Shown: positions 12,617 to 23,541 of the stretch, piece by piece
How positions within the stretch are numbered: position 1 is the first letter of the stretch
Layout of the letters: each line of letters opens with the position of its first letter
Assembly: GCF_963678635.1 (NCBI RefSeq)
Contig: NC_087067.1
Coordinates: 32,896,401-32,960,400 of the forward strand
Length of the DNA stretch: 64,000 nt
Direction of reading: 5' to 3'
DNA from: Symsagittifera roscoffensis
Lineage: Eukaryota; Xenacoelomorpha; Acoela; Convolutidae
Position numbers and translations under genes: made by a program
Notes under the pieces: generated by a model
Seen by the model: only the letters and a program-made list of their open reading frames with translations
Database searches by the model: none
Told to the model about the DNA's origin: nothing

Positions 12617-12750
12617 TTCAAATAATTTATTAACGATGGTAATTACAAATTACAAAAAAGGAAAGCAATTAGTTACACATATTTAGTTACAGTTAGCAGA
12701 AAAGAAATACGACATCAAATGTAATATAATACACCATGAAGATAATCATT
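12617..12750 (-). other. 3' end of the retrotransposon
   Basis: 134 bp between the ORF2 stop and the junction with the array. On the - strand it ends ...AATAAATTATTTGAA, so an AATAAA lies just before the end (12626-12631). There is no poly(A) or short tandem tail. The boundary with the unit is sharp after TTAGGCT. Confidence 0.7.
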
Positions 12751-15700
12751 TTATGGAATGGAACCAAGTTTTTTGAGATATTCAGATGTATCTTGACACC
12801 ATGATGATATCAGCTTAGCTACAATGTATTTCATGCCTATTACATTTTCTTCAACAAGCAGATCTTTTATTGAATTGAAATTAAGTTTTTCTTTAAAAGT
12901 AGAGCAGTTTTCACAAGCGAAAAACAAATGTTGCATGGTTTCGAACTCTCTTTCACAAGAGTAACAAAGGGGGTGGTCCACCAAATTTTTAATCCATTTC
13001 CTGGGCTTATCCAGATAACTGTTTAAGAAAAATAAGTAGAGAATGTTTTTATCTAGAGGGGTGAACTTTTTATGTTTCCATATTTTGGTTAGGAATTGAA
13101 AAATCAAAGATTTGTCTGATAGATTAAGATCCGGGTAGAAATTCGCAATTTTTCTAGCTATAACCTTCGTTTTATAATTTGGAAGCATCAATTCTGCATA
13201 AAGACTAGACATGTTCATCTTCATAGGATTAATTACTTTTCCATTTTGAACTAGCTGAAAACTATCTCGAGCAAACTCGAGAATGAAAATGTTTTTTTTA
13301 ATTAAGAAATTTTTGAAGGATCTGAAAATCTTAGATTTTTTGAAGTAGATCAATTCTTTGTTGCTACCCAAGGTATTAAGTAGGGATACCATGTCGAAAA
13401 TTTTTGCAGCCGCAATATAAAAATTTAAATTTTTGAAGCCTGTGCCTCCATCATTGAATGGAAGGTATAAGATCTGCTTGTTGATTGAATGTTTTCCTCC
13501 AAGCCATACACTGTTAATCAATTTCATTTCTAACCTATCAATGAAAGTTTTTGTCAACTCCAAGTGCCTCATCACATATACGAGTCTTGAGGTCACAAAA
13601 GTCTCAATATTCAGGCTTCGCGCCCGGAGAGTCATACATTTTAAGCTGAATTTAGCTGAATTATTAATCGTATCTTCCAATATCTTGGTTTTAATTTTCA
13701 ATGAATCATTCAAGCTTAAGCGTATGCCTAATAATTTAAGGGATGATACTTTCTTCAACTGTTTAGGCACGAAACCTAAACTCAGAACGTTGGTTTTATC
13801 TACATTTATAGCGAGTTTTGATACCAAATTGAACTTATTGATTTCATCAAGTAAATTTCCGATACAAGCGCGTTTAATGAAAACACTAATATCATCGGCG
13901 TAGGCCACAATTTTAAGTGCTTGGTTGGATTTGATAGAATTATTATAGCGTATGGCTTGGAGTAAAGGTTCCATTCCTAAAATGAACAAAAGCGCCGAAA
14001 GAGGGCATCCTTGTTTAATCCCATTGTCGACTCTAATTGATCGTGATAGGTAGCCACCTATTTCTATCATCGCTTTGGTATCAGTATATATGATGGATAT
14101 CAAAGAAGTTATGATTTCTGGACAGCCTATGGCTGTTAAAACGTTCAAAATGTAATCACGGTCCATACGGTCAAAAGCCTTACTGAAATCGATGGCTACC
14201 ACACAATTAGATTTTCCGAGTTTTTCTTGAGCTAATCTAGCCCTAATTATGGCTGTATGAATACTGCGCTTTGGCAAATAAGCAAGTTGATGTTTGCGTA
14301 TTAGATTATTTAAAGGGTCTCTTAAACGAGATGCCAGAACATGGGAAAGAATTTTGAGATCAGTGTTAAGGAGGCTTATTGGTCGGAATTCGTCCACATT
14401 TAAACTGTTTTCAATTTTTGGGATGAGTTTTATTATTGAAATGAGAAACGACCTAGGTGCCGCTTTATTGTAGCACATCGAGTTAAATAATTCAGCGAGC
14501 AACGGAGCGAAAAAATTTGAGTGGCTTTTGTACAAGTCTGAAGTAAGACCATCAGATCCAGGTGCGCTATTTTTATTTAATTTATTTATAGCTTGCTTCA
14601 CTTCCTCTTCACCTATTGGCGAATTATTAAACATTTTGGTAATTTTCTTTATTCGTTTTGAATTCCGCAGCTTAAAAACATTCAAAAGCTCCTCCCTAGG
14701 TGCGTAGTTGGCGTCAGCAACCGTTTTTTTATAGTAAATATTGGAGTAAAAGCTCGAGAATTCGTTCAAAATTTCATCAATGTCATTGGAAATTTCACCA
14801 CTTTTCAGCTTTATTTGCTTAATACTTTTATTAACTTTGAAGTAACTTAGCAGTGATTTAAGCGCACCCGAATCACCATGGTTGAGGTCTAAATAAAATC
14901 CACGAATGGACTTAAATTTGGTCCTCAAGTCCATCTCATCTCGGAGAGAAGAGAAAGGACAGTTGGCCTGTCTAGAGGCCAACTGGGGCTGTCTGGTTGT
15001 CTCTGAATTGATGGAATGTATATCTGCAGGCTTACTACTTTGTATGTAGGGGGCAATATTTTTATTCAATTGTCTATGGCCATTAATGCATAAAAAACGC
15101 AACCAGTCACGAAGTCTGGCTTTAAATTTGTCGTATGTCCCTGATAATGGCAGTTTCAGAGACTCATCAGACAGCCCCTGGAGTGTTTCTACCAGTTCTG
15201 AAGGCTTATTGTGCTCTCTAACTACGTTATAATTCAATTTCCAGTAACTTTGGCCATTTACATGCATAAAATCTTGAAAATTTGAAAAACATGCATGTAA
15301 TGCATTATGGTCGCTATAATTTGTGTATAATGTAGTCAAGGTCGTTATTTCGTCAATTTTATTGCTGAAAATGTAGTCTAGACGCGATTCGGATTTTGAT
15401 TTTTGGTCAAAATGGGTGGGATACACTTTGTTCCAGACCTTGAAAAGGTCAAAGCATCCAATTGATTCGAAAATGTTGCAAATTATGTGATATCTTTGGA
15501 CCCGCCGGTCACTACGATGTAACGCAAGATTGCATAATCCAGAACTTGATCGGCAGTTAAAATCACCCCCAACCAAAATCAATGTATCTCTCCGTTGCTC
15601 GGCTAATTTGTTAGCTAGGCCAGTAAGGACTGAGTAGTCCTTGCTGAGGGGATTGATATATATAGAGCAGTAAATGCTGCCAGATTCTGACTCTTTCAGA

Positions 15701-16032
15701 GCCAAAGCCGTATGGCTTTGGTAAAAACTCTGAATTTTCCATTTATTGGGAAATAATAAAAGTAAGCCTCCTGAGTTATTTTGGCTGCATGGCTGGATTA
15801 GATAATTCAATTTATAGCTGGTCAAAATGGCCTTATGCTTTGAGCTTAATACATACAATTTTGTTTCTTGTAACGCTATAACGTAGTCATGATGTAATTT
15901 CCCCCCATGTTTTGGCTTATTCAGGTCAACCAGGATGCCTAGAAGTTTGAGGTGATTACCTAGACCTCTACAGTTTAATGTATAAAAGCACGTCATGACT
16001 AGATTATAAGTCTGTTGGAAATAATTTTGCAT
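12751..16032 (-). CDS. ORF2-type protein: APE endonuclease and reverse transcriptase
   Basis: 1,093 residues with no stops or frameshifts. Its expected role is nicking target DNA and copying the element RNA onto the nick (target-primed reverse transcription). Endonuclease, about 12-245: N20, QET with E56, IYINP 124-128, GGDFN with D157, SRLD with D219, SDH with H242. Reverse transcriptase, about 400-760: PGSDG 491-495, FRPISLLNTD 549-558, catalytic D615 in AIDFSKAFD, GIKQGCPLS 671-679, YADD 711-714. The C-terminus has a Cys/His cluster C1023, C1026, H1035, C1040, as in other L1/Tx1-type ORF2 proteins. Met13 (about 15996) is an equally likely start, since the domain begins right after it. All catalytic residues I can check are present, so the element looks young and possibly active. 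No ORF1 precedes it in recognisable form. Confidence 0.95.
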   Translation of the reverse strand: MQNYFQQTYNLVMTCFYTLNCRGLGNHLKLLGILVDLNKPKHGGKLHHDYVIALQETKLYVLSSKHKAILTSYKLNYLIQPCSQNNSGGLLLLFPNKWKIQSFYQSHTALALKESESGSIYCSIYINPLSKDYSVLTGLANKLAEQRRDTLILVGGDFNCRSSSGLCNLALHRSDRRVQRYHIICNIFESIGCFDLFKVWNKVYPTHFDQKSKSESRLDYIFSNKIDEITTLTTLYTNYSDHNALHACFSNFQDFMHVNGQSYWKLNYNVVREHNKPSELVETLQGLSDESLKLPLSGTYDKFKARLRDWLRFLCINGHRQLNKNIAPYIQSSKPADIHSINSETTRQPQLASRQANCPFSSLRDEMDLRTKFKSIRGFYLDLNHGDSGALKSLLSYFKVNKSIKQIKLKSGEISNDIDEILNEFSSFYSNIYYKKTVADANYAPREELLNVFKLRNSKRIKKITKMFNNSPIGEEEVKQAINKLNKNSAPGSDGLTSDLYKSHSNFFAPLLAELFNSMCYNKAAPRSFLISIIKLIPKIENSLNVDEFRPISLLNTDLKILSHVLASRLRDPLNNLIRKHQLAYLPKRSIHTAIIRARLAQEKLGKSNCVVAIDFSKAFDRMDRDYILNVLTAIGCPEIITSLISIIYTDTKAMIEIGGYLSRSIRVDNGIKQGCPLSALLFILGMEPLLQAIRYNNSIKSNQALKIVAYADDISVFIKRACIGNLLDEINKFNLVSKLAINVDKTNVLSLGFVPKQLKKVSSLKLLGIRLSLNDSLKIKTKILEDTINNSAKFSLKCMTLRARSLNIETFVTSRLVYVMRHLELTKTFIDRLEMKLINSVWLGGKHSINKQILYLPFNDGGTGFKNLNFYIAAAKIFDMVSLLNTLGSNKELIYFKKSKIFRSFKNFLIKKNIFILEFARDSFQLVQNGKVINPMKMNMSSLYAELMLPNYKTKVIARKIANFYPDLNLSDKSLIFQFLTKIWKHKKFTPLDKNILYLFFLNSYLDKPRKWIKNLVDHPLCYSCEREFETMQHLFFACENCSTFKEKLNFNSIKDLLVEENVIGMKYIVAKLISSWCQDTSEYLKKLGSIP

Positions 16033-17100
16033 GCGAATTTGGATAGTTAAAGATAGCCGGTTTCATAATATTATTCGGGGTTCTATGAGTAAAGACCTAA
16101 TGGGGTTTTACTATCACCACCACCAAAATCAACGTATCTCGCCGTTGCCTATCATGCTTTCTAGCTAGGGCAGTAAGGACTGAAAAGTCCTTACTGTGGG
16201 GATTGATGCAAATAGAGCAGTATATACTGCCAGATTCTGACTTTGTCAATGCCGAAACTTTTCGGATTTGGTAAAATCTCTGAAAATTCCAGTTTTCGCT
16301 TGAGTAAAAATTCAAAATTTCTAACTTACACTGTTTGCATGTTTGGAATGAATTATACAGTTTAAAATTGATCAAGATGGCGTTTTCTTTTAAGCTTAAT
16401 ACATACAGTTTTGATTCTAGAAATGCTATAACGTAGTCCTGTCGTACTTTTCTTTCAAAATTTGGCTTGCTGAGGTCAATAAAGATGCAATTCATACTGA
16501 TGTGGTCCTTATAACCTCTAGGACGTTCTGAAAACAGGTACGTCTTGACTAAGTTATAAGTTTTTCCTATGCAAATCGCATGCAAAGTTACTAATTTCGT
16601 CTTAGCCGTTATTACGATGTAAGTCAAGGTTAAATGTACGAGTAAGTGATGTCTTGCATTACCCATCCCCAAGAAAACTTTCTCGTCTCTCCGGTGTCCA
16701 GTCAAACAATCGACTAGACCACCAAGGTCTGAAAAGGCTTTGGTGAGGAGATTGACACACCTCTTGCAGCAAACGTTGCATGATACAAAAATTTTAAAGG
16801 TCAAAGCATTTTGACTTTCAAAAAATGTGTTAAAATTCCAATTAAGGGTAGAAAATGTAGACAATAGTACTGAACTATGCAAACTGCCTGTCTGGAGTTT
16901 AAAGCTCAGACTTCTATTAACGAAAAAGACTGTTTTTTTAGAGGTTAGAGCGTCTAGTTTTTTAAACTTTAGACCTAAAATGTAGTGTTTATGCGACGTT
17001 TTCCCACGTTCTGGCTTTCTTATTGGAACAAGGATGCCTAGAGATTTCAGCTTCTCAGTGAAACCGCTGCTCTTTAGAAATTTAAAGCACAACATTATGA
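15480..17100 (-). repeat. Three tandem ~550 bp modules of endonuclease-coding sequence
   Basis: The homology is visible in DNA as well as protein. The segments GTAAGGACTG..AGTCCTT, TTGATATATATAGAGCAG / TTGATGCAAATAGAGCAG and GCCAGATTCTGACT recur around 15630-15700 and 16170-16240, with a more diverged version around 16700-16800. The joins are continuous: the sequence after the GGDFN position in the outer module (CTTACATCGTAATAACGGCT, read on the - strand) matches the region just after GGDFN in ORF2 (TTACATCGTAGTGACCGGC), then passes into the next module. This is a tandem duplication, not separate insertions. Confidence 0.85.
16097..17095 (-). pseudogene. Two tandem degenerate APE-endonuclease modules in one open 332-codon frame
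   Basis: Residues 1-177 and 178-332 each align by eye to residues 14-187 and 7-155 of the intact ORF2 endonuclease downstream. Examples: KTYNLVKTY vs QTYNLVMTC, and SGSIYCSICINPHSKDFSVL vs SGSIYCSIYINPLSKDYSVL. Equivalent points lie at about 17026, 16477 and 15927, a period near 550 bp. The catalytic set is lost: ETK is FKK in the outer module and ESK in the inner one, and GGDFN is LGMGN in the outer and VVVIV in the inner. The second module ends in a frame shift relative to ORF2 near 16120, followed by a stop. Both are clearly diverged, yet the frame has stayed open for 332 codons. It is either recent debris or a repurposed reading frame; I cannot tell which. Confidence 0.85.
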
Positions 17101-17124
17101 AAAAGTTTATGTATGAGAAGTTTT

Positions 17125-17283
17125 TAGACTCGATACCTGTTGTTCTCTTTTTTGCAGTTTTGATGGAGTCTGCTTCTCCGCGTCTGGGCTGCTGTGTCGT
17201 CTCTGTGATTTCTGGCGGCTGAACGCCCCACTCCTTCTGAGGCTACTGCGCGCCTTCATCACATGCCAGTCCTCCTCAGCCAT
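17125..17283 (-). other. Short basic ORF in a GC-rich segment at the element's 5' end
   Basis: A 52-codon frame starting MAEEDWHVMKARSSLRR, rich in Arg, Ser, Lys and Gln, with a stop at 17125-17127. I count 72 G/C in the 120 bp at 17161-17280 (60%), against strongly AT-rich sequence on both sides. It matches neither the array unit nor the endonuclease modules. It could be the start of a lost ORF1 (which often encodes basic nucleic-acid-binding proteins), the element's 5' UTR, or captured host sequence. I do not recognise it. Confidence 0.35.
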
Positions 17284-17592
17284 TCCTCAACCGCAGATTC
17301 TGTCTTTGTCCACATCGTTAAGCCCATGTCGTATGTAACGGCACAAACGCAGATGGTTATAACGTAGTCTACTGTACTCTTACGATAGATTTACTAGCCA
17401 GCAGGGGAGTTTTGTTAGGGCGAAGTGTCATTATGGCTACCTCTTTTCAACTTTCCCCCTTGACCTTTCATAAGTTGGTCCGGGAGCAACCCAGCTCTCA
17501 ACCCAGTCGGATAAATATAAATTTTTATGATGCGAGCTGTTTTTTCATTGTTGTGTTCAAGGCATGTACCAAAATTAGGAAAAGGTTTAGCT

Positions 17593-17779
17593 ATCGCTTC
17601 TCGGCCTTTTGGCTAAGATTATGTGTAGTATCTGTTCTTGTCAGCTTAATATCTGGCATGCTGGGCATAGCCTGGCACCAATATTAAACTGATTTTTACT
17701 TCCCGAGTTAACACCGAAGCTTGATTCAGTTGACTCACGGATTGTCCCGGTCTTACACTACCATCGGGAGCAGTCCACC
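17593..17779 (+). ncRNA. U2: U2 snRNA copy 10 (first after the retrotransposon)
   Basis: C28U in the U6-pairing segment and C132A, which breaks the G127-C132 pair closing the stem III tetraloop. Upstream, about 300 bp of the normal unit separates it from the element, including the whole conserved promoter-proximal region. Confidence 0.92.
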
Positions 17780-19032
17780 TGAAAATTCTGAACCTGCAAG
17801 TTATCTTAATAGAGTGAAGATGTCAGTATGAAGAGTCTAATTGAGCCTGGTGAATTGCGCGAACGGCCATAACTTGCCTAAAAAACTTAAGACTTCCAAA
17901 TTTTTCTGTTTCTATCGTAAGACCATCGTCAAATCTTGGGAGACTGAGAAAATGAACCAATTTGGTCGAACCAGTTCAAAGTTATGAGTTCTTGAAAGCT
18001 CGGTGATGCCAAAAAGTTAAGCCTAATCGAGCGTGGTGCAAAAAACGAAAATTTCAAAATTTTTGTTCTTTTCTGTCTAAATTTTATTTTTTCAATATCG
18101 TATCACAATTTTGGACTCAGAACAATTCCAACGAGCCCAAAACGACTTCTTTAGCTTCAGTGTTCGTGGAGTAATCATCAGTTGAAATTTTGGGGGGAGC
18201 TGAAATTCGGCCATTTTGGAAGAAAATCGACCTAAAACCTAACTTTTAAGTTAGTGCAATTTTTTTCTTGCATTTTTCATAAAATGGGGTGCTCTCTGCT
18301 GTCGCAGAGTGCATTCAAAGAAACTTATCAAATAGATTTGAAAACTTACATACTTAATAAGTTTATCACAACAATTAGGCTAAAAGCATCTATCAGTATC
18401 CTGGCTGGTATTCGACAATATGCCACTAACGTTGAGTGAGCGGCTATCATGCCATAGATGGTCATCTAAGACACCCTGTACACGCTCCGTAGGTTTTGAC
18501 CAGCCGATTTGGCCATAAAACTCATTGGGCCAAAAAAATTCTGAAAATTGTCAATTTTTCAAATTTTGTTTGAATTGCATAAATTATAACGTGAGCGTGC
18601 AAAATTTTACATGGTATAAGAGCATATTTCTACTCTCGCGCGAGGGCGAGTGTTTTAAAAGTAATGTACATAGTTATATGCTAGTCAGGATATAAATGGA
18701 AGCGGAATTACTCAAATGCCTAAGGCAGAACCGCAGATTCTGTCTTTGTCCACATCGTTAAGCCCATGTCGTATGTAACGGCACAAACGCAGATGGTTAT
18801 AATGTAGTCTACTGTACTCTTACGATAGATTTACTAGCCAGCAGGGGAGTTTTGTTAGGGCGAAGTGTCGTTATGGCTACCTCTTTTCAACTTTCCCCCT
18901 TGACCTTTCATAAGTTGGTCCGGGAGCAACCCAGCTCTCAACCCAGTCGGATAAATATAAATTTTTATGATGCGAGCTGTTTTTTCATTGTTGTGTTCAA
19001 GGCATGTACTAAAATTAGGAAAAGGTTTAGTT

Positions 19033-19219
19033 ATCGCTTCTCGGCCTTTTGGCTAAGATCATGTGTAGTATCTGTTCTTGTCAGCTTAATATCTGGCATG
19101 CTGGGCATAGCCTGGCACCAATATTAAACTGATTTTTACTTCCCGAGTTAACAGCGAAGCTTGCTTCAGTTGACTCACGGATTGTCCCGGTCTTACACTA
19201 CCATCGGGAGCAGTCCACC
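19033..19219 (+). ncRNA. U2: U2 snRNA copy 11
   Basis: Only C122G, in the internal loop of stem III where no pair is lost. The whole unit is nearly identical to that of copy 12 (shared GTGATGATGTCAG and GAAGGAGACT downstream), so one is a recent duplicate of the other. Confidence 0.95.
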
Positions 19220-20473
19220 TGAAAATTCTGAACCTGCAAATTATCTTAATAGAGTGATGATGTCAGTATGAAGGAGACTAATTGAGCCTGGTGAATTGCG
19301 CGAACGGCCATAACTTGCCCAAAAAACTTAAGACTTCCAAATTTTTCTATTTCTATCGTAAGACCATCGTCAAATCTTGGGGGACTGAGAAAATGAACCA
19401 ATTTGGTCGAACCAGTTCAAAGTTATGAGTTCTTGAAAGCTCGGTGATGCCAAAAAGTTAAGCCTAATCGAGCGTGGTGCAAAAAACGAAAATTTCAAAA
19501 TTTTTGTTCTTTTCTGTCTAAATTTTATTTTTTCAATATCGTATCACAATTTTGGACTCAGAACAATTCCAACGAGCCCAAAACGACTTCTTTAGCTTCA
19601 GTGTTCGTGGAGTAATCATCAGTTGAAATTTTGGGGGGAGCTGAAATTCGGCCATTTTGGAAGAAAATCGACCTAAAACCTAACTTTTAAGTTAGTGCAA
19701 TTTTTTTCTTGCATTTTTCATAAAATGGGGTGCTCTCTGCTGTCGCAGAGTGCATTCAAAGAAACTTATCAAATAGATTTGAAAACTTACCTACTTAATA
19801 AGTTTATCACAACAATTAGGCTAAAAGCATCTATCAGTATCCTGGCTGGTATTCGACCATATGCCACTAACGTTGAGTGAGCGGCTCTCATGCCATAGAT
19901 GGTCATCTAAGACACCCTGTACACGCTCCGTAGGTTTTGACCAGCCGATTTGGCCATAAAACTCATTGGGCCAAAAAAATTCTGAAAATTGTCAATTTTT
20001 CAAATTTTGTTTGAATTGCATAAATTATAACGTGAGCGTGCAAAATTTTACATGGTATAAGAGCATATTTCTACTCTCGCGCGAGGGCGAGTGTTTTAAA
20101 AGTAATGTACATAGTTATATGCTAGTCAGGATATAAATGGAAGCGGAATTACTCAAATGCCTAAGGCAGAACCGCAGATTCTGTCTTTGTCCACATCGTT
20201 AAGCCCATGTCGTATGTAACGGCACAAACGCAGATGGTTATAATGTAGTCTACTGTACTCTTACGATAGATTTACTAGCCAGCAGGGGAGTTTTGTTAGG
20301 GCGAAGTGTCGTTATGGCTACCTCTTTTCAACTTTCCCCCTTGACCTTTCATAAGTTGGTCCGGGAGCAACCCAGCTCTCAACCCAGTCGGATAAATATA
20401 AATTTTTATGATGCGAGCTGTTTTTTCATTGTTGTGTTCAAGGCATGTACTAAAATTAGGAAAAGGTTTAGTT

Positions 20474-20660
20474 ATCGCTTCTCGGCCTTTTGGCTAAGAT
20501 CATGTGTAGTATCTGTTCTTGTCAGCTTAATATCTGGCATGCTGGGCATAGCCTGGCACCAATATTAAACTGATTTTTACTTCCCGAGTTAACAGCGAAG
20601 CTTGCTTCAGTTGACTCACGGATTGTCCCGGTCTTACACTACCATCGGGAGCAGTCCACC
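20474..20660 (+). ncRNA. U2: U2 snRNA copy 12
   Basis: Only C122G; recent duplicate pair with copy 11. Confidence 0.95.
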
Positions 20661-21914
20661 TGAAAATTCTGAACCTGCAAATTATCTTAATAGAGTGATG
20701 ATGTCAGTATGAAGGAGACTAATTGAGCCTGGTGAATTGCGCGAACGGCCATAACTTGCCCAAAAAACTTAAGACTTCCAAATTTTTCTATTTCTATCGT
20801 AAGACCATCGTCAAATCTTGGGGGACTGAGAAAATGAACCAATTTGGTCGAACCAGTTCAAAGTTATGAGTTCTTTAAAGCTCGGTGATGCCAAAAAGTT
20901 AAGCCTAATCGAGCGTGGTGCAAAAAACGAAAATTTCAAAATTTTTGTTCTTTTCTGTCTAAATTTTATTTTTTCAATATCGTATCACAATTTTGGACTC
21001 AGAACAATTCCAACGAGCCCAAAACGACTTCTTTAGCTTCAGTGTTCGTGGAGTAATCATCAGTTGAAATTTTGGGGGGAGCTGAAATTCGGCCATTTTG
21101 GAAGAAAATCGACCTAAAACCTAACTTTTAAGTTAGTGCAATTTTTTTCTTGCATTTTTCATAAAATGGGGTGCTCTCTGCTGTCGCAGAGTGCATTCAA
21201 AGAAACTTATCAAATAGATTTGAAAACTTACCTACTTAATAAGTTTTTCACAACAATTAGGCTAAAAGCATCTATCAGTATCCTGGCTGGTATTCGACCA
21301 TATGCCACTAACGTTGAGTGAGCGGCTATCATGCCATAGATGGTCATCTAAGACACCCTGTACACGCTCCGTAGGTTTTGACCAGCCGATTTGGCCATAA
21401 AACTCATTGGGCCAAAAAAATTCTGAAAATTGTCAATTTTTCAAATTTTGTTTGAATTGCATAAATTATAACGTGAGCGTGCAAAATTTTTCATGGTATA
21501 AGAGCATATTTCTACTCTCGCGCGAGGGCGAGTGTTTTAAAAGTAATGTACATTGTTATATGCTAGTCAGGATTAAAATGGAAGCGGAATTACTCAAATG
21601 CCTAAGGCAGAACCGCAGATTCTGTCTTTGTCCACATCGTTAAGCCCATGTCGTATGTAACGGCACAAACGCAGATGGTTATAATGTAGTCTACTGTACT
21701 CTTACGATAGATTTACTAGCCAGCAGGGGAGTTTTGTTAGGGCGAAGTGTCGTTATGGCTACCTCTTTTCAACTTTCCCCCTTGACCTTTCATAAGTTGG
21801 TCCGGGAGCAACCCAGCTCTCAACCCAGTCGGATAAATATAAATTTTTATGATGCGAGCTGTTTTTTCATTGTTGTGTTCAAGGCATGTACCAAAATTAG
21901 GAAAAGGTTTAGTT

Positions 21915-22101
21915 ATCGCTTCTCGGCCTTTTGGCTAAGATCATGTGTAGTATCTGTTCTTGTCAGCTTAATATCTGGCATGCTGGGCATAGCCTGGCAC
22001 CAATATTAAACTGATTTTTACTTCCCGAGTTAACAGCGAAGCTTGCTTCAGTTGACTCACGGATTGTCCCGGTCTTACACTACCATCGGGAGCAATCCAC
22101 C
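21915..22101 (+). ncRNA. U2: U2 snRNA copy 13
   Basis: C122G in the stem III internal loop and G181A in the 3' tail; core elements intact. Confidence 0.94.
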
Positions 22102-23354
22102 TGAAAATTCTGAACCTGCAAATTATCTTAATAGAGTGAAGATGTCAGTATGAAGAGTCTAATTGAGCCTGGTGAATTGCGCGAACGGCCATAACTTGCC
22201 CAAAAAACTTAAGACTTCCAAATTTTTCTATTTCTATCGTAAGACCATTGTCAAATCTTGGTGGACTGAGAAAATGAACCAATTTGGTCGAACCAGTTCA
22301 AAGTTATGAGTTCTTGAAAGCTCGGTGATGCCAAAAAGTTAAGCCTAATCGAGCGTGGTGCAAAAAACGAAAATTTCAAAATTTTTGTTCTTTTCTGTCT
22401 AAATTTTATTTTTTCAATATCGAATCACAATTTTGGACTCAGAACAATTCCAACGAGCCCAAAACGACTTCTTTAGCTTCAGTGTTCGTGGAGTAATCAT
22501 CAGTTGAAATTTTGGGGGGAGCTGAAATTCGGCCATTTTGGAAGAAAATCGACCTAAAACCTAACTTTTAAGTTAGTGCAATTTTTTTCTTGCATTTTTC
22601 ATAAAATGGGGTGCTCTCTGCTGTCGCAGAGTGCATTCAAAGAAATTTATCAAATAGATTTGAAAACTTACCTACTTAATAAGTTTATCACAACAATTAG
22701 GCTAAAAGCATCTATCAGTATCCTGGCTGGTATTCGACCATATGCCACTAACGTTGAGTGAGCGGCTATCATGCCATAGATGGTCATCTAAGACACCTTG
22801 TACACGCTCCGTAGGTTTTGACCAGCCGATTTGGCCATAAAACTCATTGGGCCAAAAAAATTCTGAAAATTGTCAATTTTTCAAATTTTGTTTGAATTGC
22901 ATAAATTATAACGTGAGCGTGCAAAATTTTACATGGTATAAGAGCATATTTCTACTCTCGCGCGAGGGCGAGTGTTTTAAAAGTAATGTACATAGTTATA
23001 TGCTAGTCAGGATTAAAATGGAAGCGGAATTACTCAAATGCCTAAGGCAGAACCGCAGATTCTGTCTTTGTCCACATCGTTAAGCCCATGTCGTATGTAA
23101 CGGCACAAACGCAGATGGTTATAATGTAGTCTACTGTACTCTTACGATAGATTTACTAGCCAGCAGGGGAGTTTTGTTAGGGCGAAGTGTCGTTATGGCT
23201 ACCTCTTTTCAACTTTCCCCCTTGACCTTTCATAAGTTGGTCCGGGAGCAACCCAGCTCTCAACCCAGTCGGATAAATATAAATTTTTATGATGCGAGCT
23301 GTTTTTTCATTGTTGTGTTCAAGGCATGTACCAAAATTAGGAACAGGTTTAGTT

Positions 23355-23541
23355 ATCGCTTCTCGGCCTTTTGGCTAAGATCATGAGTAGTATCTGTTCT
23401 TGTCAGCTTAATATCTGGCATGCTGGGCATAGCCTGGCACCAATATTTAACTGATTTTTACTTCCCGAGTTAACACCGAAGCTTGCTTCAGTTGACTCAC
23501 GGATTGTCCCGGTCTGACACTACCATCGGGAGCAGTCCACC
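23355..23541 (+). ncRNA. U2: U2 snRNA copy 14
   Basis: U32A, directly before the GUAGUA element; A94U, which breaks the U55-A94 pair of helix IIc; and U162G in the stem IV loop, a change shared with copies 18 and 19. Confidence 0.92.

Larger units (their letters stand above)
12617..17288 (-). mobile_element. Non-LTR retrotransposon (LINE), L1/Tx1-like, in the U2 spacer
   Basis: A 4.67 kb insertion, antisense to the U2 genes. In element order (right to left) it holds a GC-rich 5' segment, two degenerate endonuclease modules in one open frame, an intact endonuclease plus reverse transcriptase ORF, and a 134 bp 3' end. Neither edge shows a target-site duplication, and about 347 bp of the repeat unit is missing. 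The 3' end has no poly(A) run. RT motifs such as FRPISLLNTD and GCPLSALLF with an APE domain fit the L1/Tx1 lineage. The family call is from memory of those motifs, not from a search. Tx1-group Keno elements target U2 genes, but this one sits in the spacer. Confidence 0.9.

Noticed and set aside
13433-13903. 156-codon + strand ORF
   Set aside because: Antisense shadow of the reverse transcriptase ORF.
17034-17222. 62-codon + strand ORF across the element's 5' end, and a splice-acceptor-like CTCTTTTTTGCAG at 17145
   Set aside because: It crosses the join between the module and the GC-rich segment; no partner donor or homology supports it.
12617-17288. Calling the element Keno (U2-specific LINE)
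   Set aside because: Keno inserts in the U2 gene itself. This insertion is about 600 bp past the gene in spacer, with a target deletion, so site specificity cannot be claimed from one copy.
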